Shown here: positions 11,106 through 19,789 of the stretch, one piece after another
Layout: each line of letters begins with the position of its first letter
How positions within the stretch are numbered: the first letter of the stretch is position 1
Assembly (NCBI GenBank): GCA_002633005.1
Contig: NMRA01001224.1
Span: 1-22,468 of the forward strand
Direction of reading: 5' to 3'
Length of the DNA stretch: 22,468 nt
From: Phoronis australis
Taxonomy: Eukaryota > Phoronida > Phoronidae
Notes under the pieces: generated by a model
Told to the model about the DNA's origin: nothing
The model's input: the letters and a program-made list of their open reading frames with translations, nothing else
The model's database searches: none
Position numbers and translations under genes: made by a program

Positions 11106-11818
11106 CCTGTTCCCAAGCCAAATTTTGCGTGTTTGACCATCTAGTTAGCATAAACAAAATGGCGGCCAAATTGTCAAGTTCAGGGCCCGGTCTCCAATCT
11201 TTTTACTCGAAATGGAACTCGAAATTGGGTTTGGCATTTTCTACTCTACTTTTGGGCGAAATCAAGATAAGTGTCTATTATTCTGTGCTCGAGTACACAA
11301 TAACTTACATAGATAATTTATTGCCCTTAGTTCACAGTTTGTAAACCCAATATCAAAGCAATAAGTTTGAGTTTGAACTCGAAAGTTCGAGTTTTTACTC
11401 GAGTTTTTAGCACGAATATAAGGGTCTTCAAGTGCAAACTTCAACTAGAAACTCCTATGCATAAACTATAATGTATTCGAGCACAGTCTGATAACGAATT
11501 ATCTTAAGTTCGCACAAAAGCAGCAGAGAAATTGCCAAAAATAGTTTCGAGTTCGTTTCGAGTACAAAGATTAGAGACCGGGCCCAGATGTATTTCTGTA
11601 ATAGAAATCACAATGTACCGTTTTAAATGGTGAAATGCCTCACCTGCACACTTCTTATAAATAATTCTTGAGCAATGCATCACTTATGAAAACTAAAAAT
11701 GCAACTCTAAAAACTAATTATGCAAATTTGGTGCCGCTATTACCAGTCAATGTAATTTGCGTCTTAAGTTTTTGCTCCTGCAGGCTAACTTGAAAAATGA
11801 GGTGTTTATACTTTCATG
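11106..11818 (+). repeat. Left long inverted repeat of the outer transposon (split by a MITE)
   Basis: It aligns in inverted orientation to 18425-18737. Shared blocks are CC-GTTCCCA-GC at the tip, TTTGACCATCTA, GCATAAACAAAATGGCGGCC (with AAA following), then beyond the MITE CTAATTATGC-AATT, CCGC-ATTACC and TTGCAGGC followed by AGGTGT-TATAC. The middle block is more diverged. The copy is interrupted at 11182/11183 by a 403-bp MITE. Confidence 0.75.
11183..11585. mobile_element. 403-bp MITE with about 60-bp terminal inverted repeats
   Basis: Left TIR 11183-11242 and right TIR 11527-11585 both begin GGGCCCGGTCTC and continue -AATCTTT-TACTCGAAA-G-AACTCGAAA, ending near TTTGGCA-TTTCT, with only a few mismatches and one gap. 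The interior is AT-rich, with repeated ACTCGA/TTCGAG motifs and no coding potential. It lies inside the left inverted repeat of the outer transposon, so it inserted later. I see no clear target-site duplication (flanks tca and aga). Confidence 0.75.
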
Positions 11819-12129
11819 GTCAACAAACATGCTAAATACGTTTTTGGAGCAATTTATTTCATTTTTATTGGGTTATAGATGTATACTTACCAATGTGGAA
11901 AAAATAGTCGTTAATCTGTAATGCTCGTCAAGTAAGGTGTCACTATTTAGACGGAATATAAGGACAGATGTTCACACTGACCCGTTATCTTCCATTCATA
12001 AAAAATCAATATAATTATTGTTATTGAAGACATTAGATTCTCAGTTGCATGAATTGTTTTCAGGCCTACTGGACACAGTTTTAGCATTCACTTTTTGGTA
12101 CTTTTTAACATGCCTGAAGCCTGGCAAAT
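11819..12129 (-). other. 3' untranslated part of the outer transposon
   Basis: It lies between the gene A stop and the left inverted repeat. It holds two minus-strand AATAAA signals (11853-11858, 11864-11869) that could end the gene A transcript. No coding sequence is seen. Confidence 0.45.
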
Positions 12130-13386
12130 CAAACTGTATGGATACAAGGAATCTGATCATGAATGTGCTGCTGGCATGTGCATAACGATATGCATCGAAA
12201 TCCATATTTCTTGCATTTGCATTGTCTGCTGTTGCGTTGTTTCTGGCATGCACACAATACCATCTCTAGGCAGTTGTCTGGGAGAGAACTCTATGTCTTC
12301 AGTATGGGCTACAAGCATAAGTTTGTGTGTGTACCTCCCATATCAGAGGGTGCTGGGAGCTCAGGCATGGAAGAATGGTCCGATTTTGCCATACCTTGAC
12401 CTGATAGTGCACTCTCATCAGGTGGAAATGGCGGGCATTATGCGTTGGGGGAAGGACTTCTGGGTTCACGGGATTGGAGAACAGTAAATGGCGTGCTACA
12501 TCTACAGGCCTGTTCTGGTCGTGTTGTATATTCTGCACACAACTACTTCTGAAGCCGTCGTAATTTTCTCAGTGAGTTCACCAATGCAGAAGTTCTTAAG
12601 CAATCTGTGATGCTCTAGGAACACCTTCCATGATGATTGTTTCATGTGATTGGCAAATTACGAGTTGGTGCCAAACCCGGTCACAGCATGAAAAGCAAAC
12701 ACGGATGTTGTTGAGTCTCGTAGTAGTTTGTTGAAAAGTGCTTCAATAAGTATATATCGTCATTTCTTTGATGTGCATGACATCATTCAGATATGCTGAC
12801 ATTGCATTTGTTGGAAGAGCGATACCAGAAGCATTAGAGCATCGCGTGTCCCTGGAAAACCCGACTGACTGTGGACAGCATGCAGTACCAGTCTTTCATC
12901 TGCTTCTTCATGTGTGGATTTCAGAGTCCTCAAATCAGTCATATCCTTAGATGAATTAATTGACTTCGAGCTCATCTTTGAACCCTCCTGCAACCATAAC
13001 CTCTTTATCTTCAGGCGTCTACAAACGCAGTTCCTCTGACAAGAAGTGCGCTAGGTCTGCTTTATTCTCAGCCAGTACCCGAAAATTTGACCAGTTTTGA
13101 GGAAGCGGTACATCACGGGCTTCCAAAAATCACCTGATTTTCCGTGTTCCTTTACTGCGCTGTTTTCTTGTTGTGTCCTTCATTGTTTCTTGTTTGAATC
13201 TGTCAAATACAATATCACTTTTATGGTATGGAAATCCTGTTTTTAGCGCTGTTTTCATGAATGAATAAGCCAGGTTTTCGAAGGTCACATCACCATCAGG
13301 CTACCAGCAATGCTTCGCTGTCAAAAATGAAGCAAGCGGACGTGTCACGAAGTTAAATTGTTTCAGGACAGTCGATGTGTTAAGTA
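12130..13386 (-). pseudogene. Gene A, C-terminal half: XPG/PIN-like nuclease and Cys-rich tail
   Basis: Read from 13386 downwards, with frame changes, the motifs come in a fixed order: HIDCPETI, FIFDSEALLVA (about 13345), PDGDVTFENLAYSFMK (about 13317), IVFDRFKQETMK and TTRKQRSKGTRKIR (about 13230-13160), RDVPLPQNWSNF, ENKADLAHFLSEEL, EVMVAGGFKDELEV, KSTHEEADERLVLHAVHS (about 12915-12860), LMLLVSLFQQMQC, FAFHAVTGFGTNS (about 12695), CRIYNTT, LLFSNPVNPEVLPPT (about 12490), HYQVKVW, and finally a tail with CLEMVLCAC, QCKCKK and CISLCTC (12272-12130, stop TGA). I recall this order from a family of large multicopy aquatic-animal proteins. The EEAD...D-x-D block resembles the XPG-I metal-binding region of FEN/XPG nucleases, and eight or more cysteines end the protein. 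In-frame stops (for example at about 13155, 13028, 12955 and 12786) and several frameshifts make it a pseudogene. The second acidic motif, expected near DTDV, reads TRDAL here, so the site is also mutated. Confidence 0.8.
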
Positions 13387-13390
13387 TTAA
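13387..13390. repeat. TTAA target-site duplication, left
   Basis: TTAA directly precedes the left inverted end of the inner transposon and matches 16848-16851 beyond its right end. Both sit in the context AAGTA-TTAA, so the original target read AAGTATTAATACTT, itself a palindrome. Confidence 0.75.
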
Positions 13391-13416
13391 GAGTGACTCC
13401 ACATAAAAACCAACAG
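13391..13416 (+). repeat. Left terminal inverted repeat of the inner transposon
   Basis: GAGTGACTCCACATAAAAAC followed by CAACAG, matched in inverted form at 16822-16847 with about five mismatches. Confidence 0.7.
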
Positions 13417-14688
13417 GTAAAGCCTATACCCAAAATAACCGATTTTTTTGAAACTTAGCACATGAGTTTGGTTTGTTGAGATGTAGAAAAATGTCACTTT
13501 TTAAGAATTTTCATTCTTTTCTTTTTATGACCTGTACCTGCATTTTGAAACAAAATTGGGCGTCGAAGTAGGCATGTTTGAATGCATTTTACTAGCAGGT
13601 GTGGTACGGTCAAGACAAATGAAAAATACGAATTGAAAGGGCAATGGCTGAATAATTTAATGCCATAACTTTCAAAATCCATTTTTAAATTTGTACGTTT
13701 TGAATTTGTGAGGTAAAAACGGCTATTTTTCAGGTTTTCGGCCAAATTTGGCACTCTGTAAGCAGCCATAACGCACCTTTCCTGAAATTGACTATGTAAT
13801 AATTTGTTCAGTCATTTCTAACCTGTTCATAATCTAAAATAAAAAATCTTGCCTCTAATGTAGTGTTTGCGTACGAAGCATTACACGAACTGCACTCCGT
13901 CCTTTTGCATGTTCTCAGTTGCCTCTGCTGCCAATAGGGGGCTTTTGGAACATATTAGCTTGCGAAACACGACATAAAAACTTTGTATTTTGTAGAAAAG
14001 GCAGAAAGCATGATTAATTACCATTCTCTGAAAACGGCATTGATGATTATTGCTTATTACAAAAATGTGTACGAAAATCAACTGGCATTCGTGCTTCTAA
14101 ATGATAGATGGCGCTGCTTTTGTTTACGTGGAGACTGAAGACGCATCTAGAATAAAAGCAGTAACACGAGGATCTTGCTATAATTCAAGAGTTCGCGAGA
14201 TATTGCCCTGCATTTTAAATGAGAACACGTGGTTTTGGATAAATTTTAGAGAGGTTCTAGTGATACTGAACTCACCCCTGCCTTGTTTTCTATCTGCTTT
14301 GTTCGTGCGACAGGCAAAGGAAGGCAACCAAGGTGGATATGGCTCCCTAGTGTTCAGTGCAAAAATCCTTCAACTTGTCAATAGTCATTGTAACTTTGGG
14401 TTCATATTGTAATGTCCCTGCTGCTTGCTACAAATTTTAGGAGTCACCAGTCGCCAGAAATCTGGTGTTCCCCTCCCCCCACACACACCGGGCACCCTAA
14501 CGCTGAATATTTCTGCCAGTGTGATCATCAGTGGTATAAAAAGGTACACATACACAGTCAATAGAAAATAATTCACGAAAGATAATTTTATTAATGACTC
14601 ATTCATGACAGACATGAAGTAAACAGAAGTAACGGTCTCGACTTCATATATCACAAATCTTTGACTGGTATGCTACAAAACTAGTAGG
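13417..14688. other. Inner-transposon 3' region without recognisable genes
   Basis: It lies between the left end of the inner element and the stop of gene B. A minus-strand AATAAA (14587-14592) about 100 bp past the gene B stop could be its polyadenylation signal. Open frames at 13494-13769, 13881-14081, 14101-14412 and 14385-14654 show no motif I can support. Confidence 0.4.
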
Positions 14689-15723
14689 CTAAACATTGAG
14701 CTCATTTACCACTTCATTCAGTAAACCTGACGACATAACAGCATCTTCAGCAGAAATAGCATCGTCATAAACACTGCTGCAGACAACCTCGAAAAAATCC
14801 ACCAATCTGCGATTCACTTAACATCACAGGTAAACACTTTCCCAGTGGGTTCTCGTAATGTTTTCTCCATTTTGGCACTTCCGAGGGTGAACGTTTTTAC
14901 CTGACTTATCTCCTCCATCGAATATTTTTCGTCAGAAAGTTCTTAACATTTGCTGAAAATCTTGTTGACCTTTTACCTTTTTTCAATGCCTAACCTATTT
15001 CTTCAGCATTCGTCTCATCCTAATAATACTCTGAGGCTGCCTCAAATGACGCTCCGGCTCTTGCATCTGAAAGCATTTCTGACCACTGTCTTGCGATGTG
15101 GTCATACATGGTTTCCTTCTGTAAATGTTCAGTATGGTTACCCACATCCAAATGCCGACCTAGTTGCAAAAAATTTCGAGTAACCTTGCTAGGTACAAGG
15201 GAACTTTTGTTGAGGCTCTTCACTAGATACAATGCCAACATTAAGTCTTGGTGTTGAAAATCCGCCATGTCTAGAGATGTTAGTGTATTTTACAGAAATA
15301 GACTTCCCATATTCTCAGTATTTGTAAGAACTTACCATCACGTACATGGACTGATTTCCACACGCGAATTCCTTGGGTGGAATAGTGGGAATTTGTGAAT
15401 GTGCTTATACCAGGAACTGAGTATTTTGGAAAAGACTTTGTTTCATTGACTGAACATGCATACACATAACATCCCTTCACACGGCCACTGGAAAGTAATG
15501 CTTCTTTCAAATCCAGAAAGTTTATGATATTGTTAGCTTCGGCTACAAAGTACTTTGCATGTTGTTTGAGTGGAGCGATCTTGCGATCACAGAGATCCTT
15601 TCCATTCTGACTTTCACTAAAATCATATCTCGAAACAGAAATGCCGGTAGAATTTGACAAGGCTGCTACGTTCAGGAGGAGAGGAGCAGAGTGGTAACAT
15701 CCAGCATTACCTGACTCTTCCAT
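14689..15723 (-). pseudogene. Gene B: RNase-H-like transposase with C2H2 finger, decayed
   Basis: The first block (15723-15280) is an uninterrupted 147-codon frame. It holds GNAGCYHSAPLLL (residues 5-17), GISVSRYDFSESQNGKDLCD (28-47) followed by RKIAPLK, VKGCYVYAC, and a later GIRVWKS...DGKF segment. In the multicopy family I recall, these appear as S-D-N-A-x-C-Y-H-S and DFSEPQ-x-GK-x2-CDR, consistent with the second and third acidic residues of an RNase-H fold. Here the Asp before NAGCYHS is Gly. The second block (15268-15020) carries a degenerate C2H2 finger (FLQLGRHLDVGNHTEHLQKE, with HLDVGNH as the histidine pair and the cysteines lost). The third (about 14985-14780) has a basic ALKKGKRSTRFSANVKNFL, IFDGGDKSGKNVHP and LSESQIGGFF motifs, then an acidic tail ending at 14689. 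Stops and at least two frameshifts separate the blocks, so it is broken. A transposase role is inference from these motifs and from its position between TIRs. N-terminal coding above 15723 is not recognisable. Confidence 0.75.
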
Positions 15724-16821
15724 GACTGGTCCTGTTCAGTCAGAAATTCACCGACTCGGGGTAGTACGAGTCCGTACTCTGGCACAGGCCTTGCTTTGTG
15801 AGGTAGTTTCCTGTATCTCAAATGTTCAGTGGTGTCTTTGACATAACTCACTAAAGCACAAAACTTTTGTGATGTTCTGCAGAATAAACTCTAAAGGAAC
15901 ATGAAGGCCCATCGACATCGTCCGCCATTTTGTCTTTTTAAAATGCACTTGCTTCTCTCAAGACCAGTCATTACAAATATCAATTCTTACTCGTTTAATC
16001 TTAAAGGCATTTATTTCCATTAAAAAGTTCAACAGAGTGTTTAAATTAGCCTGATACTGTAAAAGAAATGAAAGAATACAAGAGGGTTACACGTACATTT
16101 TTTATATATCCTCAAACTTAACCTCAACTGACTTCCTCAGTGGGCAAAGGTCATCGGGTTCAGTTTTGATACTAGCCGAGTAATAAACCCGGAAAACATC
16201 TTGTTTTCATTTGAAAGAGTTTAGACTTGATTTCTATAACTATTTAAAACAGACTTCTTGCCTAAAAGTTTGTTCAAATGATCTGTAAGCTCTGCTCGTC
16301 ATTTCCAAACTATGAAAATAGACAGTTTGCAAGACAATTTTCACTAAAGTGCAAAGTTGAGGCAAGATTTTTTTGCTCAGTCATCAAGACTAACTCTTTA
16401 ACTGTATGTTCGAAACGATATATAAGGCTACAATGTGTTTTATGGCAGTAAGGAGGTCACAAAAATGGTCACTAAAATTAGCCCCAAAAAGTGGTCGGTG
16501 AAGTATCTGTCTAGCAAAAATGTTAGATTTTAATAAATGGCACAGAATTATGCACAGTACATGTATATGTTGGTTATTTCAGCAATCAAAATATAGCTTT
16601 TGATCTATTTTGTATGTTACTCATTTTTGTTGATGAAAACATGCGATTTTTGAGGCGGCTAATATGCCCAGTTGTGCCAATTTGTGTTATCATGCTCCAG
16701 TGGCGAAATTACTGGTCATTGAGTGCACAAAATTTAGCATTTGGGTTTTTGTTAGGATACCTACCCATGTACAAAAATGAAGTTGTATTAAATTTTGACG
16801 TATAGACTTATTTTTGAAAAT
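15724..16821. other. Inner-transposon 5' region
   Basis: A minus-strand frame without stops continues for about 50 codons upstream of 15723 in a different phase (about 15830-15680), but I cannot match it to the family. The rest is AT-rich with no supported gene, although the N-terminal exon(s) of gene B may have stood here. Confidence 0.35.
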
Positions 16822-16847
16822 CTATTGGTTTTTATATGGACTGCCTC
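16822..16847 (-). repeat. Right terminal inverted repeat of the inner transposon
   Basis: CTATTGG...ATGGACTGCCTC is the inverted partner of 13391-13416. It is followed directly by TTAA at 16848. Confidence 0.7.
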
Positions 16848-16851
16848 TTAA
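16848..16851. repeat. TTAA target-site duplication, right
   Basis: TTAA immediately after the right end of the inner transposon, followed by TACTTCGGC of gene A. It pairs with 13387-13390. Confidence 0.75.
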
Positions 16852-18242
16852 TACTTCGGCAAGTGAAGATTTATCTCCAGTGCGCAATGTGCCACTCGTT
16901 TCTGCAAGAAAACATGGACGGGAAGAAGCTTGCGTTTGAGCACAGACGGGAAATCAACTGGCTGACCTGCCTCATAAGCCGTAGCTAGACACCGAAGTAC
17001 ACCCCTGTCTGCCTTAAGAACTATTTTCTTGTCTTTGTATTTGGTTTGTTTCACCACATCGTATAAATTGGCAAATGTTGGGGCATTATGTTTGCGCATA
17101 GGTGCATGAATTGACATGTCTGAATTGTAGCACTGCTCTTTGATAATTTGAACAAATTTCGTAATTTGTTCGTGTCCAAGTTCCTTGGCATGCAAAAGTG
17201 ACTCTTGGACTGGTGCTGATGTTAGGTCTTTTTGCAAGGCCTTGTAGCAGCTCAGACCTTGCGGACGAGAAGACCTTCAATCAATTGAAAGTGTAAAGAA
17301 GGGAACTCTCGACATTATTTCCTGGCTTCGTTGTAAAACTATGTACTCCCATAGCGGTAAGTTTGTTCAGCTATATGAGATCTCAGATGCAATGAGAGTG
17401 TCAACCACCATAGAGCTGACATGGTTTTGATATTACCGATGATGCCACCTCCGTTTTGCCTGCCCCATTTACCCATTGGTCAGAATCTACCTGACAGAAC
17501 ATATGAGGAGAGGGCTTCACTACAAAATTTCCTGCTTGAAACTCTGACCAAACAGACTGCGAATTAATAGCTGATGCATCTCGGGTAAAATACCGCATGC
17601 CACTCGGGCATAATTCGGTGGGGGAAGCATGAGAGTAAATGAATACAGATGCAGTTCCCAAATGCCATCCCGTTGAGAGCATGTGCACTTTATCAATATT
17701 GGAACCATGTTCATGTAACTCTACCAGAAGCTGAAATACACATCATTAGACCTACTGTTGCCAAAATGCCCAGAAGTTTCCTAAACTTATCCTGATTGAG
17801 AAATGTTATCAACTCCGGACTTTTCTGTGGATCATCATCTGCAGACATACTGGTAATACAAGCATGACAGTCGCTTCTGCAATAAACGAGAGAAGGCTTG
17901 GCACCAGGAGATGCCAAAGAGCTTGCTTGCAAAGACAGTTTTGTGCCCTCATACTGTAGCTTTGCTGTAGGACTTTCCACTGAGGACAAGTTCTATAGGC
18001 CTTGACCAAGTACTGTACTCTCTATACACACGTCAGCTATTTCGAAGTAACTCGTGATATTCTATTAAGGCCTTGATGGAGTTCATTGATACGTGAAGAA
18101 TATATTTTGGTATTCTGGGACCGACCACTGCCATAAGCTCTTTTAATGTGCAACAGAGTGCTTGGTCGACTGTGAGAACGGTATGTTCCTGTCCAAAATG
18201 GGACGATATGGCCATGCATCTCTTTACAACAATATTTAAAAG
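16852..18242 (-). pseudogene. Gene A, N-terminal half: DDE-like transposase region
   Basis: Read downwards from 18242 with frame changes, it shows KRCMAISSHFGQEHTVLTVD (about 18223-18164; Asp of TVDQAL is a candidate catalytic residue), LHVSMNSIKALI (about 18100), CKQALWHLLVPSLLSFIAEA (about 17940-17880), LNQDKFRKLL, then CTCSQRDGIWELHLYSF and PPPNYAR (about 17680-17596). After a frameshift come RYFTRDAS, FQAGNFVVKPSPHMF, DSDQWVNGAGK, and after another shift MSALWWLTLSLHLRSHIAEQ (about 17429-17370). A 129-codon open frame from 17237 holds APMRKHNAPTFANLYDVVKQ and KADRGVLRCLATAYEAGQPV. A last shift leads to AETSGTLRTGDKSSLAEVL, ending at the TTAA of the inner insertion. The order matches the same multicopy family as the C-terminal half. 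A TGA at 18245 closes the frame upstream, so any earlier residues are lost or in another exon. Confidence 0.8.
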
Positions 18243-18424
18243 TCATGTTGTTATGTTTACAATACTTTTAAGTCTTATCTAAATAGTGAGATGTTCGCAA
18301 AAAAGCATTGATAATTATGATTTCTAATTTCATTTTCAGGCTTTAATAATGAGTATTTGTAACTTAGTTAAGATGAAATAAAAAGCTTCACATGTGTCAT
18401 AATGATTTTTCTAGACCTTCAAAA

Positions 18425-18737
18425 CATAGGTATAGACACCTTATTTGTCATATTTGCCTGCAAATTGATAAAGTTACACCGAAATTTGAATTTTCGGTAA
18501 TGGCGGAAGCTAATTAGCATAATTGGGGAATTTAATGACGTTCATTAATATGTCCTCAAAATTAAGTGATCTAAACACACTTTTACTATGTTTTTGTAAC
18601 AAAAATTTCCTAATTATTCGTCACATACATGTATTGTACTCCTGGTTCCACGAATGTTTCTTATCTTGTTGGTTTGGCGGCCATTTTGTTTATGCAAATT
18701 AGATGGTCAAAAACTCAAAATCCAGCCTGGGAACGGG
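18425..18737 (-). repeat. Right long inverted repeat of the outer transposon
   Basis: Inverted partner of 11106-11818 with no MITE inserted. Its inner edge is about 180 bp above the first readable gene A codon, so it may also contain the gene A promoter. Outside 18737 the similarity to the left flank stops. Confidence 0.75.
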
Positions 18738-19430
18738 CATAATCAGCACACATAATTTTGCCAAAATGCCTCTAACACGCACATTTTTAAATAAAGAAAA
18801 TAAATGGCTAGGGTTCGACCATTCTCATGATTTTACAAGAATATCGTGGCTGTGATATCTGAGAATGGAGTGTAATCTCCAAACAGTCATACTCAAACTA
18901 AAATTTTTGATATTTTGTGTTTTTAAGTAAGAAAATCATTACGAGGTACAACTAGCGACTCTGTACACTGTAACTGTGCTTGTTATGGATAACGTGGACG
19001 GAAACTCTAGCCCAAGTTCGCATTTGGTGACCCCACCATTGAACCAATATGTTCGAGTCGAAAGTCGTCTGACTTGTAGTTATCATTTTGACAAAGTTAT
19101 TGATATATATCATAGAGGCATCTGCCAAGTCATAGATTTTTGATGAATTCCCATTTGAGAAGTTTATTTTCAATGTCTAAAATTTTTCACAAAAGTTGGC
19201 TTCCACTGTTTACCTGGATGGCTGATCTAGCTCAACTCTGAGGTTTGTGCCTGTCTGGAGGGATTAACCCACAATTGGATTTGTCTGGCAATGTTCATTC
19301 ATTACATATGGGGTCACAGTGTATGTATTTTGCATCCAATATTATACAGTTACCTCTTGAATTGATCTAGGTCAATTTTCAGGACTATTTATCCAAGAAA
19401 AATTGTCTTGAAAAAATGCCATCGATAGTT
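18738..19430. other. Non-coding spacer
   Basis: Flank of the outer transposon. A 73-codon minus-strand frame (18952-19173) has no motif I recognise and no splice support. Confidence 0.35.
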
Positions 19431-19434
19431 AAAA

Positions 19435-19584
19435 TAGACGTAGGGGGTCAAGGGGCTTCGGACCCCCCTTTCCTTTGATTGTAGTGATATCAAATCTAGA
19501 ATTTTCAAATTGTTAACTTGGACTCTCTTTTTAAAAAAATCTTGATCCGACTCCCCCTTTTAAAAATCCTGGATCTGTCCCTGG
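19435..19584. repeat. Degenerate copy of the GGCGGATCC repeat family
   Basis: A G-rich then C-rich stretch (tagggggtcaaggggc...gaccccccttt) is followed, after AT-rich sequence, by AATCCTGGATCTGTCCCTGG ending at 19584. This parallels the right ends at 6131-6139 and 6934-6950. The left boundary is approximate. Confidence 0.5.
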
Positions 19585-19789
19585 TTTAATTCGTGAAATA
19601 TGTAAGATTGCTGGTGTATTCAGCACTGCATCCCACATCCAGTATTGGAAATAAATACTTTATATTGATATTGCCCCATTAAAACTATGGTATACTGGAA
19701 TGTGGAAGTGAACATAAGCAATTATTTGGTTTGAAGAATTAAGCTTTTAGAATCATAAATATTTATAACTGTAATGCTCCCTCTGATGT

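Larger units (their letters stand above)
13391..16847 (-). mobile_element. Inner TTAA-type DNA transposon (3457 bp) carrying gene B
   Basis: The left end reads GAGTGACTCCACATAAAAAC and the right end, on the opposite strand, GAGGCAGTCCATATAAAAAC; both continue CAAYAG, and a further shared block (G-CTATAC--AAAAT) lies inside. TTAA flanks both ends. Removing the insert and one TTAA rejoins gene A from SSLAEVL to the HIDCPETI block within about ten residues, which independently fixes the boundaries. Gene B lies on the minus strand in the middle. The remainder (13400-14680 and 15830-16830) has no recognisable coding sequence. TTAA duplications are typical of the piggyBac and Kolobok superfamilies, but gene B does not resemble the transposases of either that I can recall. 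Confidence 0.75.
11106..18737 (-). mobile_element. Nested DNA transposon with long inverted ends (Academ-like)
   Basis: The ends are inverted copies of one sequence, about 310 bp each once a MITE in the left end is discounted, and they begin CCYGTTCCCARGC. Between them, on the minus strand, lies the decayed transposase-like gene A. Its readable N-terminal part starts about 180 bp from the right repeat and its stop lies about 310 bp from the left repeat, just as a gene filling a transposon would. AATAAA signals for a minus-strand transcript occur at 11853-11858 and 11864-11869. Subtracting the inner transposon (13391-16847 plus one TTAA) and the MITE (403 bp) leaves about 3.77 kb. The XPG-like nuclease plus Cys-rich tail points to the Academ superfamily as I remember it; the assignment is inference. 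I could not identify a target-site duplication. Confidence 0.7.

Noticed and set aside
12095-12487. 130-codon plus-strand open frame
   Set aside because: It lies opposite the Cys-rich tail and the HYQVKVW region of gene A, whose motifs are clear on the minus strand. It is a shadow of that remnant.
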